Assembly (NCBI GenBank): GCA_017620375.1
Contig: JAFZQN010000056.1
Coordinates: forward strand, 1 to 56,762
DNA length: 56,762 nucleotides
Origin: Lachnospiraceae bacterium
Lineage (GTDB): Bacteria; Bacillota; Clostridia; Lachnospirales; Lachnospiraceae
Direction of reading: 5' to 3'
This document shows positions 42,744-50,871 of this stretch, piece after piece; the stretch's first letter is position 1; each line of letters begins with the position of its first letter. The notes below the pieces were generated by a model. That model was not told the DNA's origin and did no database searches. It saw only the letters and a program-made list of their open reading frames with translations. The position numbers were made by a program, and so were the translations under genes.

Positions 42744-42772
42744 GTGTTACCTCGTATTACCTCAGGTAATAC
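42744..42772. repeat. Short repeats next to the attachment site
   Basis: GTGTTACCTC (42744-42753) and GTATTACCTC (42754-42763) are direct repeats. The second plus AGGTAATAC forms the perfect 9-1-9 inverted repeat at 42754-42772. They resemble integrase arm-type or excisionase sites. The rest of the stretch 42773-42927 shows nothing recognisable. Confidence 0.55.
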
Positions 42773-42927
42773 AAAACTGAAGAAAGGATGGCTTAGATAG
42801 TGGATTCTACCCTCGAAAATCCTAATACCCCTGGACGGAAAGAAAGATCATAAACTGCTCATAGTAATTGAATGAAGCAGTGTAAAATCCTAAATTCTAA
42901 AATCATTGTTAAAAATCGGGAAACAGC

Positions 42928-42956
42928 TTGACAATTATTCTATTAAGATGTATTAT
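42928..42956 (+). promoter_or_regulatory. Strong promoter of a structured RNA
   Basis: TTGACA (42928-42933), 17 bases and TATTAT (42951-42956). No ribosome site plus open frame of useful length follows within 230 bases. Confidence 0.7.
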
Positions 42957-42959
42957 ACA

Positions 42960-43195
42960 ATTGTAATGAGTAAGAAAGATTGCTCATGTTTTCGGAAGGG
43001 CGTGCCCTTTCGGATGCGGCTGACATCAGAATCTGTTTTTCCGTCCAGTTTATAGCTGGGCCGTCGGCAGGAGACACTAAACCCTGCACTTTTACCGAGA
43101 CTTGTTTTCGGTCGTTGGCAGACAACACTAAAATCAGTCATTAGGGGGATTGTGCCATACTAAGGTATGACCATATCCCCCTTAAATTTTTGTAA
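42960..43195 (+). ncRNA. Candidate structured RNA or attenuator leader
   Basis: The approximately 235-base transcript starts after a near-perfect promoter and ends in a complete intrinsic terminator (43147-43195). The terminator stem AGGGGGAT/ATCCCCCT holds an inner hairpin CCATAC-TAA-GGTATG and is followed by TTTTT. Inside are hairpins GAAGGGC/GCCCTTTC (about 42997-43013), GCAGG/CCTGC and ACCGA/TCGGT. Two similar units, GGCAGGAGACACTAAA and GGCAGACAACACTAAA, repeat. No matching known family was recalled. It may be an independent small RNA or a leader controlling the nuclease gene at 43209. Confidence 0.5.
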
Positions 43196-43208
43196 AGGTA
43201 GAAACCCT

Positions 43209-43862
43209 ATGGAAAAAATGTCAATAAATGAAGTAAGAAGCCTGCTTTTTAGATGTGCGAAGGAATACAAGATTAAGCTTTGTGACCGTCAGTTTTTAAT
43301 AATTTTTAAGAAGTCTTCTGAGAGCGATATATATGGTTTTTTTGAAGCAAAGTTTAAAGCTGGCAATTTTCAACATTTATCAGGGATAGAACACCCATCT
43401 GACAAAAAGAATATACAGAGTTCTGCTGGATTCTTCCGTAAATGCTATAGCAATAAGTTGAGTAATTCTGAGATAATATTTAAGAAAGATGGCACAACAA
43501 GGTTAAAACTTAAGGTTCTTCCCTATGCGATGGATTTCGTGAAACTTGCTAAAATGGTAGGAATACCTGATGATAAGACAGCAGAACTTGATGTTAGTTT
43601 TATGTCCGGAGGTATTAAATACTGTTTAGGATTTCGTAAGGATGAAGATTCTAATACATATATTCCAGTAACATTGTTAGACCGTGATATTAGGACTATA
43701 TGTACGGATACTTATCAGATTCTTGGAATTATGGAAAAAGCCTGTGGAGATCAAAATTCGTATAACAGAATACGCTATACAGCAAAAAATATAGATTTGA
43801 GGAAGCTGAATTTACCGGATGAGATAAAGAATAGGATACAACTATCAGAGAACAAAGATTAA
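43209..43862 (+). CDS. Putative PBECR4-type nuclease
   Basis: 217 residues from ATG 43209; the in-frame start at 43167 lies within the preceding terminator and is rejected. The pattern NFQHLSGIEHP (about 58-68), then FFRKCYSNKLSNSEI and the late NTYIPVTLLDRDI resembles the PBECR4 nuclease domain (phage-barnase-EndoU-colicin-RelE-like), found in mobile elements and usually toxic to other cells or phages. Identification is by pattern only. No neighbouring antitoxin is visible. No signal peptide, so it is likely cytoplasmic. Confidence 0.6.
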   Translation: MEKMSINEVRSLLFRCAKEYKIKLCDRQFLIIFKKSSESDIYGFFEAKFKAGNFQHLSGIEHPSDKKNIQSSAGFFRKCYSNKLSNSEIIFKKDGTTRLKLKVLPYAMDFVKLAKMVGIPDDKTAELDVSFMSGGIKYCLGFRKDEDSNTYIPVTLLDRDIRTICTDTYQILGIMEKACGDQNSYNRIRYTAKNIDLRKLNLPDEIKNRIQLSENKD

Positions 43863-43864
43863 GT

Positions 43865-44252
43865 ATACGCATGGTGGTGTGAGAGGACTGCAACAAGAGA
43901 GGCGAAAGAAGCTGAAGAAGCGGAAAGACAGAATATTGAGATAGCTAAGGTCCTTTCAGAACCGGGTGACAAGCATAATGCAGATGCAGTTCTTCGGGTG
44001 AGTGTTTCTGCAAACAGCAAAGTATACGAGAATGTGAAAAGGAGGAATCCGCTTATGTGTGAGGCGTTACGTGAATTGATGAAGGATGAGATTCAAGAAG
44101 AGAAAGATGAAGCCGTAAAGGCAGCAAAAGACAAAACTCGTCTTGATTCCATCAAAAGTTTAATGAAGAAAATGAAGTTGACGGCTAAGCAAGCCATGGA
44201 TGCGCTTAGCATATCGACTTCTGACCAGAAAAGGTATTCTTCTATGTTGTAA
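43865..44252 (+). pseudogene. Remnant of an Rpn-family (PD-(D/E)XK) nuclease gene
   Basis: The frame is open from 43865 without a start codon until GTG 43998, and runs to 44252. The last 60 residues match the tail of Rpn-type transposase-like nucleases, for example MCEALRELMKDEIQEEKDEA and LMKKMKLTAKQAMDALSIS. The catalytic N-terminal domain, normally about 200 residues, is absent. It is therefore the 3' end of a lost gene. An internal 84-codon frame could be translated but is probably without function. Confidence 0.55.
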
Positions 44253-44278
44253 TAATGAAGGAAAGAGATAGCAATGCA

Positions 44279-44317
44279 GGCTGTTAATATCTTATGGTAT
44301 TAACAGCCCATTTTTTA
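44279..44317 (+). terminator. Intrinsic terminator
   Basis: A perfect 11-bp stem (GGCTGTTAATA / TATTAACAGCC) is followed by CATTTTTTA. Confidence 0.85.
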
Positions 44318-44485
44318 TATTCGAAAGGTGCGTCACTATTTGAAAATCTATTGATAAACAAAAAAGTAAACAATATTACTAAAACACACAAAATTACAAA
44401 ATTTTAAAGAAAAAGTGTCCCTTTTTGGAATTTCGAGCGTTATTATATAATAGAGGGGTTAATTTGTCAGGCGACTGAATTTGTG

Positions 44486-44514
44486 TTGACAGAATTCTTT
44501 GATGATGATATATT
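44486..44514 (+). promoter_or_regulatory. Promoter of the element's BlaI/M56 operon
   Basis: TTGACA (44486-44491), 17 bases and TATATT (44509-44514). It is identical in both hexamers and spacing to the promoter at 45878. Confidence 0.75.
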
Positions 44515-44519
44515 ATAGA

Positions 44520-44535
44520 GTGATACTGATATCAC
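44520..44535. promoter_or_regulatory. Operator GTGATA-N4-TATCAC (copy 1)
   Basis: GTGATACTGATATCAC is a perfect 6-4-6 dyad at the expected transcription start, in front of the element's BlaI gene. The same 6-4-6 dyad recurs at 45918. Confidence 0.75.
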
Positions 44536-44569
44536 CAATACATTATATATCGTCAAAGAGGTGTTAAGA

Positions 44570-44935
44570 ATGCAAATTACGGTTTCTGAATGGAAAATAA
44601 TTGACCTGTTATGGAAAAAACCCATGACCATCATGCAGCTTACCAAGGAGTTGCATGACGAGACTCAATGGACAAAATATACCATAATTGTTCTTCTGAA
44701 GAGGATGCTTGAAAAAAATACGGTACGCTATACTATGGAAGGAAGAACGAAATTGTTTTATCCAAATGTAAAGCGTGAAGACGCTGAGATTGAAGAATCT
44801 GAGGATCTTTTGAATAAGGTTTTCGACGGAAAAATTTCTCTTATGGTAAGTGCTCTTGCCAATAAGAACAAAATCAGTGATGAAGAGATAGATGCCTTAT
44901 GCAAGATGCTAAATCTTGAGAGATCCAAGAAATGA
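44570..44935 (+). CDS. BlaI/MecI-family repressor (element copy)
   Basis: 121 residues from ATG 44570; GAGG lies eight bases upstream, while the GTG at 44561 overlaps this ribosome site. The winged helix has ISVSEWKII-like ITVSEWKIIDLLWKKPMT and the recognition helix region WTKYTIIVLLKRMLEK. The C-terminal tail (about 80-121) should hold the cut site for the M56 partner. It differs clearly from the chromosomal copy at 38407, and its operator is different too. It probably controls its own operon and the secreted-protein cluster at 45983. Confidence 0.9.
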   Translation: MQITVSEWKIIDLLWKKPMTIMQLTKELHDETQWTKYTIIVLLKRMLEKNTVRYTMEGRTKLFYPNVKREDAEIEESEDLLNKVFDGKISLMVSALANKNKISDEEIDALCKMLNLERSKK

Positions 44936-44951
44936 CCGAAAGGAAAAAGAT

Positions 44952-45848
44952 ATGCTCGAGACATTGCTATCATCTACGATTCTTATAATTCTTATACTAT
45001 TGATAAGAGGGATTTTTTGCAAGCGTTTGAGCAGTAAGTACCTATATTCATTGTGGATCATACCTGCTGTCCGCCTTTTGATACTACCTATAATAGAACT
45101 TCCTGAAGGCTGGTCGCTTATATCTTTACTAATTAAGGCTCCAAGAAAGTTTAACCTCTTTGGACTTTATACTAATGAAGCAGAAGGGTTAAAGGTGATA
45201 GTTGATATAGGAATGTTTTTTAAGTCATGGGTAGCAATTCTGGTATGGTTTGTTGGGATGTTTACGGTTTTTCTCATCCATATAATTCCATATATACGGA
45301 CAAAGGCAAAACTTAAAAGAAACAGGAGTTTTATAGAAAGGTATCAAAATGACAGACTGAATATATATTCTTCAGATTTGGTAAATAGTCCTGTGCTCTA
45401 TGGATTTGATATATATATACCGACCGGAATGGTTGATGAAAAAAGAAACTATGCGCTGGCAGTCATGCATGAAAGATGTCATTTTCAGCAATGGGATGAA
45501 TTATGGAACTTAATGCGGGTAATATCCTCGTGTATTTACTGGTTTAATCCATTTGTATGGTTAGCTGTAGTCAGATCAAGAGACGATAGTGAGTATTCCT
45601 GCGATGAAGCAGTGATCAAAAATATGGACGAACATCAAAAAAAGGATTATTGTAGGTTGCTTATAGAGGTGGCAACAGGAGGGAGATTTGATAATAATTC
45701 ATTTCTTGAAGCAGGACTGACCAGATCTCCTGTATTTAAAAGAGTAGAGTTGATGCTGATGGAAAAGAAAAGAATGATATGGCTTAAGATAATCATATTT
45801 CTTTGTCTATTAATGGTTATGGCATTGACTCTAAATACGGCTGGATAA
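44952..45848 (+). CDS. M56-family metallopeptidase, short form (element copy)
   Basis: 298 residues from ATG 44952 (GAAAGG upstream). Four membrane segments, at about 5-20, 35-50, 85-105 and 275-292. The zinc protease motif is VMHERCHFQQWDE (HERCH), with YSCDEAVI providing the third ligand. It lacks any outer sensor domain after the last membrane segment, so it is much shorter than BlaR1 (about 600). The signal might be sensed in the membrane or by a partner. It follows its BlaI gene by 16 bases. Confidence 0.88.
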   Translation: MLETLLSSTILIILILLIRGIFCKRLSSKYLYSLWIIPAVRLLILPIIELPEGWSLISLLIKAPRKFNLFGLYTNEAEGLKVIVDIGMFFKSWVAILVWFVGMFTVFLIHIIPYIRTKAKLKRNRSFIERYQNDRLNIYSSDLVNSPVLYGFDIYIPTGMVDEKRNYALAVMHERCHFQQWDELWNLMRVISSCIYWFNPFVWLAVVRSRDDSEYSCDEAVIKNMDEHQKKDYCRLLIEVATGGRFDNNSFLEAGLTRSPVFKRVELMLMEKKRMIWLKIIIFLCLLMVMALTLNTAG

Positions 45849-45877
45849 AAGTCAGTTAGAAAAATTTTAAAATATAC

Positions 45878-45906
45878 TTGACAGAAAGAAAAACAGGTGA
45901 TATATT
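45878..45906 (+). promoter_or_regulatory. Promoter of the secreted-protein/ABC operon
   Basis: TTGACA (45878-45883), 17 bases and TATATT (45901-45906), matching the promoter at 44486 exactly in hexamers and spacer length. Confidence 0.8.
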
Positions 45907-45933
45907 TATTACTGCAAGTGATAGATGTATCAC
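45897..45933. promoter_or_regulatory. Operators GTGATA-N4-TATCAC (copies 2 and 3)
   Basis: GTGATATATTTATTAC at 45897-45912 matches the dyad at 11 of 12 bases and overlaps the -10 element. GTGATAGATGTATCAC at 45918-45933 is a perfect copy. They lie 21 bases apart, two helical turns. An outer ACAGGTGATA/TATCACCTGT repeat also spans the region. Confidence 0.75.
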
Positions 45934-45982
45934 CTGTTTCGTGCGCATGGAAACAAAACAATAATTTTACGGAGGTAAATCA

Positions 45983-46660
45983 ATGATTAAAAAACATTTA
46001 ATAGTTGCATCTATGGTTATCGTTAGCATTTGTTCTTGTTTAGTTGTTGGCAAAAACATGAATGCTGTGTTGGCCAAAGAAAACAATGGAATATCTTCTG
46101 GAGTTATAGCTTATGAGAAGGGAGACCCTGCATGGGCTGAGATTGTAAAGGAGCATGATATAGAATCGTTTGAAAACGATCCCTATGATGAGCTTACTTT
46201 GGATCTGGTAGATGATTCAGATTATTCAAAAGCTGAAGTTGAAATATACCGTGTAGGTGATGAAACATTTATTGCGCCTACTGTTGATCAGGATGCGGAA
46301 ATTAATCATCTTCAGGAAGTCAGGGGAAATAATATCCCTTCATTGTTCAAAGATTTGTCTCAAGGACCCTACAATTATTCTATTACCAACATGCAAAGCT
46401 ATGTATATACTAATAGATACTTTAATGTTAATTCTCAGGGTCAAATAATAATGAGTCTTAACTCTTTTAATTCGGGTGGACATAATATTACGATTAGATG
46501 TTGTGAAGTTGGCAGTAATTATGATGCACATGTTTTGACATTTAATCCTGAGCTTTATTCAGGAGTAACATGGCCAGGGCTTGACCAAAACAAGATGTAT
46601 TACTTCAAGTTTGAGATTAGCGGAGGCACATTGTCGGGGAGTGGTTCAATTTATCATTGA
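45983..46660 (+). CDS. Secreted protein of unknown function (225 residues)
   Basis: A signal peptide (about 1-31: basic MIKKH, hydrophobic VASMVIVSICSCLVV, cut likely at VLA-KE) is followed by an acidic stretch (about 45-90) and a beta-rich, Asn/Ser/Gly-rich C-terminal domain (about 115-225) with two adjacent Cys. TTACGGAGG lies before ATG 45983. It is the first gene under the operators at 45897-45933. Not recognised. The position before an ABC transporter suggests cargo, partner or a protective protein. Confidence 0.8.
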   Translation: MIKKHLIVASMVIVSICSCLVVGKNMNAVLAKENNGISSGVIAYEKGDPAWAEIVKEHDIESFENDPYDELTLDLVDDSDYSKAEVEIYRVGDETFIAPTVDQDAEINHLQEVRGNNIPSLFKDLSQGPYNYSITNMQSYVYTNRYFNVNSQGQIIMSLNSFNSGGHNITIRCCEVGSNYDAHVLTFNPELYSGVTWPGLDQNKMYYFKFEISGGTLSGSGSIYH

Positions 46661-46719
46661 TGTTATAGAACATGAAGATATTGAATGCAATTTTGATTTT
46701 ATGGAAGGAGAAACATAAA

Positions 46720-47127
46720 ATGTTAAAGAAGTTTTTAATATCATTTATAGTAATTCTTGCCTTTAGTGCTTCGGTTGCAGCTTCGGCTTACAATCCGGTG
46801 TCGGTAACTATTATCTCAAGTCAAAGCTCAGCAGACAGTTCAACGATTAGTTGTTCAAATTATATCGATTTTTATGGGGTTAATGACGCTTATTCAACGA
46901 ATGACCTCTATTGTGAACTGTATAATGACAACTGGGGACCGGATACACAGTACTATAGTACATTGCTTTCGCCGGGAACAGGAAGCATGTCTCAGGGGCA
47001 AGTAAGCAGCTGGCATAATATTTTTTACCAGAGAACCTTAGATAAGGAAAGGGATCTTTATGTTCATCTGGATCCTGCCGGTTGGAATTCTACCGGATGT
47101 CATGGCGCCGGGAAGCTTGTAGATTAA
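46720..47127 (+). CDS. Small secreted protein (135 residues)
   Basis: ATG 46720 is chosen because GGAAGGAG lies upstream. Signal peptide about 1-23, cut likely at ASA-YN. The mature protein is about 112 residues, rich in Ser, Tyr, Asn and Gly, with three Cys and no lipobox. The end (STGCHGAGKLVD) and the layout (small secreted beta-rich protein before an ABC transporter) recall DUF2712-type proteins of Bacillus, but the match is not strong. It lacks a double-glycine leader, so it is probably exported by Sec. It could be a bacteriocin-like or cell-envelope-acting peptide. Confidence 0.75.
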   Translation: MLKKFLISFIVILAFSASVAASAYNPVSVTIISSQSSADSSTISCSNYIDFYGVNDAYSTNDLYCELYNDNWGPDTQYYSTLLSPGTGSMSQGQVSSWHNIFYQRTLDKERDLYVHLDPAGWNSTGCHGAGKLVD

Positions 47128-47158
47128 TACTTGGATTTATTAATGTAGGTGAAAAGGG

Positions 47159-49261
47159 ATGACAGCTATAAAAAACATTTTACAGAAGAATTCTTTTATA
47201 GAGTGCTTATGCAGCGAAATGAAGTATCTTTTCAGGGGAAAAGGACTATTGTTAATTGTTTTAGCCTGGTTTATATTACTTGTACTTTTTTGCATGGCTG
47301 TCATCTCTGTACCTACACATATCGGGGACAGCTTTACTACTTCTGGGTGGGTTACGCAGATACTGATATTTGGTGGGATGTCAATAGGAGCTTTATTGGC
47401 ATCCAGGGATCATAGAAGCTGGTGTGAAGAAACTCTTATTGCTATTCCGAAGGTGTATAAGTGTAAAATGTTTTCCAGAATGCTTATTTTGTTAATTATT
47501 ACACTGGTTCTGGATATAACAGCTGTTTTATCTGTCTTTCTTGTTTTTTGGATCAAAGGGGCACCGGGGATATACTATTGGGGGTCTGCCGCATACATTA
47601 CACTTTACTGGACAAGTCCGTTTATGATTTCGGGAATGATGGGCCTCTTTTTGGGGCAGACAATGAGGTCAAAATTCATCTATGTTTTAATGGTTTTAAT
47701 CTCATTGATACTGGGACCTCTTATACCGCTTGCAGTAAGCAGCATGGCGCTTTCAGGCCATGGACAGCTTTTTGAGTATTATATGCTCTTTACTATAGGA
47801 CAGCTTGATCCGAACGGTGCAGTATATGAAGCATATGGGTATTCCTTGAACAATGAATTATGGCTGATGAGGTTTTTTCAGGTATCAGCAGTAGTTCTTT
47901 TACTTATTTATGCGTCTTTGAAGCACGATGGTAGAAGAAAAAAGGTTCTGAGAACATGCATGTGGATTGTTGCCATTTTTTTGTGGGGCTTTAGCGTATG
48001 GGGAACAAATCGGGTATCACATATACAGCTTGAACGGTATCGTTATAATGAACTGAACGAATATTATATAAATAACCCTGAAGTAAGTGGAACACTGACG
48101 GATAAAGACCATGTTACGGATGGGCAGGATGATGCTGGTCATCTGTATACTATAGAAGAATATAGGATAAATATTGATGATGGGAGCTGCCTTTACATTG
48201 AGACTGAGATTTCCTGTATATTTAACAATACCGATATAATAATTCTATCTTTGTTTCATGGTTTTGAAGTCAAAAACTGCAGTATTGATGGGATGAAAAT
48301 GCATTATGAACAGGTCGGGGATTCGGTTATAATCCATAATGACGGAATATATTCTGGAATACATTCTGTATTGATGGAGTATTCCGGTCTGCCACCGGCG
48401 AATTTGTATAAAGATGAGGATAAGTGGATCCTTCCCGCAGGCTTTGCATGGATACCTGTAGAACATATCGGTAAGGTCATGGAAAACGAAACCAATATAA
48501 ATGCATATTTCTCCTATCCGCGAAATAAAAAAGATGTTCCCATCAGCGTTAGATATAATGGAAATAATACAGTATACTGCAGCCTTAATGATATGGATGA
48601 AAACTACTGGACAGGATACAGTAGTGGTGCCACTCTTTTCTGTGGTTGGTTTGATTCCTTTAAGTATGGGTCTGCAGAGTTCATATATCCTGCCATGTGT
48701 CCGGAAAACCCGGATCATGCACAAGTATTTTATGACAGGATAAAAGAGAGTTATCCGGTAATTACGGAAGAACTTCTCGGTGAGAGGAGGATTCTTTTGG
48801 CTGATAAGGTGTTTATTACCGCAAGTCTTCTGTATCTTCACGCAGAAGGAAGATTGTTCATATATAACGATCATATAATAGCCTGCCTTACGGAAGACTA
48901 TACCGGAAGGGTGATTGAAAACATGAGCGGACTTGACACGGTGCGTGCAATAGTCCAGAGTCCCGGATGGGAAGCGATTGGACAGGATTATATTTATCTT
49001 TTCCTGGACGGATATATGGAAAGCATGTACAAAAGGGGAAAATACGTCTATAATGACTATGTTCCGTTAAGCAGGCTGATAAATAATGCGGAAGAAGCAG
49101 GAAACCTGGAACTGGCATATATATGTAAGGATATACAGAAACTGATAGATTCTGGTGATAATAATAAGCAGATATCATTTTTCAGGGATTACCTGGAACT
49201 GCTTAATGCTGGAACAATAGACGAGCAAGAGATAAAGAAAGTACTGGCTGTATATGATTAA
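47159..49261 (+). CDS. ABC-2-like permease with M1-peptidase-like outer domain
   Basis: 700 residues. The first 280 residues have about six membrane segments in the ABC-2 exporter layout (for example LLLIVLAWFILLVLFCMAVI at about 30-49). The remaining 400 residues are soluble and outside, with an arrangement like the N-terminal and thermolysin-like parts of M1 aminopeptidases fused to permeases: a beta sandwich with HSVLMEYSGLPP, and later LDGYMESMYKRG. The HExxH zinc motif is absent, so peptidase activity is unlikely. It starts 31 bases after the secreted protein gene. An ATPase gene follows. Confidence 0.8.
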   Translation: MTAIKNILQKNSFIECLCSEMKYLFRGKGLLLIVLAWFILLVLFCMAVISVPTHIGDSFTTSGWVTQILIFGGMSIGALLASRDHRSWCEETLIAIPKVYKCKMFSRMLILLIITLVLDITAVLSVFLVFWIKGAPGIYYWGSAAYITLYWTSPFMISGMMGLFLGQTMRSKFIYVLMVLISLILGPLIPLAVSSMALSGHGQLFEYYMLFTIGQLDPNGAVYEAYGYSLNNELWLMRFFQVSAVVLLLIYASLKHDGRRKKVLRTCMWIVAIFLWGFSVWGTNRVSHIQLERYRYNELNEYYINNPEVSGTLTDKDHVTDGQDDAGHLYTIEEYRINIDDGSCLYIETEISCIFNNTDIIILSLFHGFEVKNCSIDGMKMHYEQVGDSVIIHNDGIYSGIHSVLMEYSGLPPANLYKDEDKWILPAGFAWIPVEHIGKVMENETNINAYFSYPRNKKDVPISVRYNGNNTVYCSLNDMDENYWTGYSSGATLFCGWFDSFKYGSAEFIYPAMCPENPDHAQVFYDRIKESYPVITEELLGERRILLADKVFITASLLYLHAEGRLFIYNDHIIACLTEDYTGRVIENMSGLDTVRAIVQSPGWEAIGQDYIYLFLDGYMESMYKRGKYVYNDYVPLSRLINNAEEAGNLELAYICKDIQKLIDSGDNNKQISFFRDYLELLNAGTIDEQEIKKVLAVYD

Positions 49262-49282
49262 AAGGAGCAGAGTTGATATCCA

Positions 49283-50131
49283 ATGAAAATTCATGATGTA
49301 AGTAAAAACTATAGAAAGGTAAGGGCACTTGACAAGGTGAACATTACCTTTGGCGAAGGTGTACATGGTCTTTTGGGAGAAAACGGTGCCGGAAAGACTA
49401 CATTGATGAGGATAATCACGACTGTCATCGAGCAGGATTCGGGAACAATAGAACATAACGGAGTATCATGGAACGATAAGGAAGATGTTCGGAGGATGAT
49501 AGGATATCTTCCACAGAAATTTTCCATGTATAAACAGCTTACCGTAAGAGAGAGTCTTAGACATGTAGCAATACTGAAAGGAATGGAGAAAGGCTGGAAG
49601 CTGGCTGTAGACAATGCGATTGGATCAGTCAATTTGGAAGAAAAAGCCGACAGTAGAATTGGGGAACTTTCAGGGGGCATGGTCAGACGGCTTGGAATAG
49701 CCCAGGCGGTTTTAGGAAATCCTGAAATAATCGTGGTTGATGAACCGACGGCCGGTTTGGATCCGGAAGAACGAATGCGATTCAGGCTTCTGTTGAGGCA
49801 GCTTGGTGTGGGAAAAACTGTAATACTTTCTACACATATCGTGGATGATGTTGAAGCTGTCTGCGATAATCTGACGATCCTGCATAAAGGGAAAGTTGTC
49901 ATAACCGGCACTCCAAAAGAGATAAAATCAATGGCGGGAGGCAAAATCTGGAAGGCATCTGTATCTCGTGATGACTGTATGAAACTGGCTGAAAACAAAC
50001 TGATAACTGACCAGAAGATTGAAGACGGGGGTTATGATGTACGATTTGTATCGGATAATACTCCAGATATTAAGGCTGTACCTGCAGAACCCAGACTGGA
50101 AGAAGCATATATGTGGCTGATAAAAAGATGA
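49283..50131 (+). CDS. ABC transporter ATP-binding protein
   Basis: 282 residues. Walker A is GLLGENGAGKTTLMRII; the Q-loop is GYLPQKFSMY; the signature is LSGGMVRRLGIAQAVL; Walker B is IIVVDEPTAGLDPEE; the switch His is in STHIVDDVE. The C-terminal 70 residues form the small extra domain common in exporters. It should power the two permeases at 47159 and 50185. The gene follows the large permease by 21 bases. Confidence 0.9.
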   Translation: MKIHDVSKNYRKVRALDKVNITFGEGVHGLLGENGAGKTTLMRIITTVIEQDSGTIEHNGVSWNDKEDVRRMIGYLPQKFSMYKQLTVRESLRHVAILKGMEKGWKLAVDNAIGSVNLEEKADSRIGELSGGMVRRLGIAQAVLGNPEIIVVDEPTAGLDPEERMRFRLLLRQLGVGKTVILSTHIVDDVEAVCDNLTILHKGKVVITGTPKEIKSMAGGKIWKASVSRDDCMKLAENKLITDQKIEDGGYDVRFVSDNTPDIKAVPAEPRLEEAYMWLIKR

Positions 50132-50184
50132 GATTCTGATGTGAAAAACGGTTCTGAACCGAGGCGTGATAAAGGAAAGATGAT

Positions 50185-50871
50185 ATGAAAATGTGGTTGA
50201 AGCTTCTGTACTATGACCTTAAGGAAATGGGAATCGTTTTTTTGGTTCCTATAATAGTGGCATTTGGTGTGGCATCATATGGAATGTTCATTTATTGTGG
50301 AGCACCCATTGGTCAGGAATCTTCTGCTGCGGTTACGGTAATGAATCTTTTACAGAATTTTATCCCGCCAGTGTCTTCTTGGTGGATAATAATGGCTTTT
50401 CATAGGTATGCCGAAGAGGAGGGAACGGAAGCCTTTTTTACATATGGCATATCGAAAAAGAAAACCGGCATAGGACGGACTTTGATTTTCGTGGCGGTGA
50501 TGATTATGCTGATTTTTATCATCATGATTCCGATACACTTGATGGGAATTCTGAGAATAGAAACGGCTGTTATAGTATTTTTGGTTCTTTCTGTACAGTC
50601 ATTGTTGTATGGTAGCTGCGGTTTTTTGTTTATATTGTGGTTTAGAAATACTATCTGGAGCATAACAACTATATTGATAATTGCGTCACTTAATATATGG
50701 GGAAACATACCGGTAATAAGTAGGTATCTTTCAATTACGGTAAGGATGCAGGCACAAATGAGTCTGTCGGGGTTATGTTTGTATTTCCTTTTTATAATCG
50801 GTATTTCTGTAGTGATAAACTATAAAGGTCAAAAATTGTTTTTTGAATTGGGTACCCGAAAATACGGATAA
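50185..50871 (+). CDS. ABC transporter permease (228 residues)
   Basis: Six hydrophobic segments span nearly the whole chain (for example IVFLVPIIVAFGVASYGMFI, RTLIFVAVMIMLIFIIMIPI, LCLYFLFIIGISVVINY). No outer domain is seen. It is an ABC-2-like permease, the second membrane partner of the exporter, after the ATPase gene. AAAGGAAAG lies shortly before ATG 50185. The exported substrate is unknown; the secreted proteins of the same region are candidates, or the system acts as a protection transporter. Confidence 0.8.
   Translation: MKMWLKLLYYDLKEMGIVFLVPIIVAFGVASYGMFIYCGAPIGQESSAAVTVMNLLQNFIPPVSSWWIIMAFHRYAEEEGTEAFFTYGISKKKTGIGRTLIFVAVMIMLIFIIMIPIHLMGILRIETAVIVFLVLSVQSLLYGSCGFLFILWFRNTIWSITTILIIASLNIWGNIPVISRYLSITVRMQAQMSLSGLCLYFLFIIGISVVINYKGQKLFFELGTRKYG

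Noticed and set aside
42943-43141. Two overlapping minus-strand open frames of about 60 codons
   Set aside because: They lie antisense within the promoter-hairpin-terminator unit, have no ribosome site, and their protein patterns look random.
43998-44252. Independent gene of 84 residues
   Set aside because: The frame continues upstream without a start and matches only the tail of a larger nuclease family, so it is listed as a remnant.
46720-47127. Lactococcin 972 family assignment
   Set aside because: The locus layout is similar, but the protein lacks the characteristic Gly/Trp/Tyr-rich pattern of that family as I know it.
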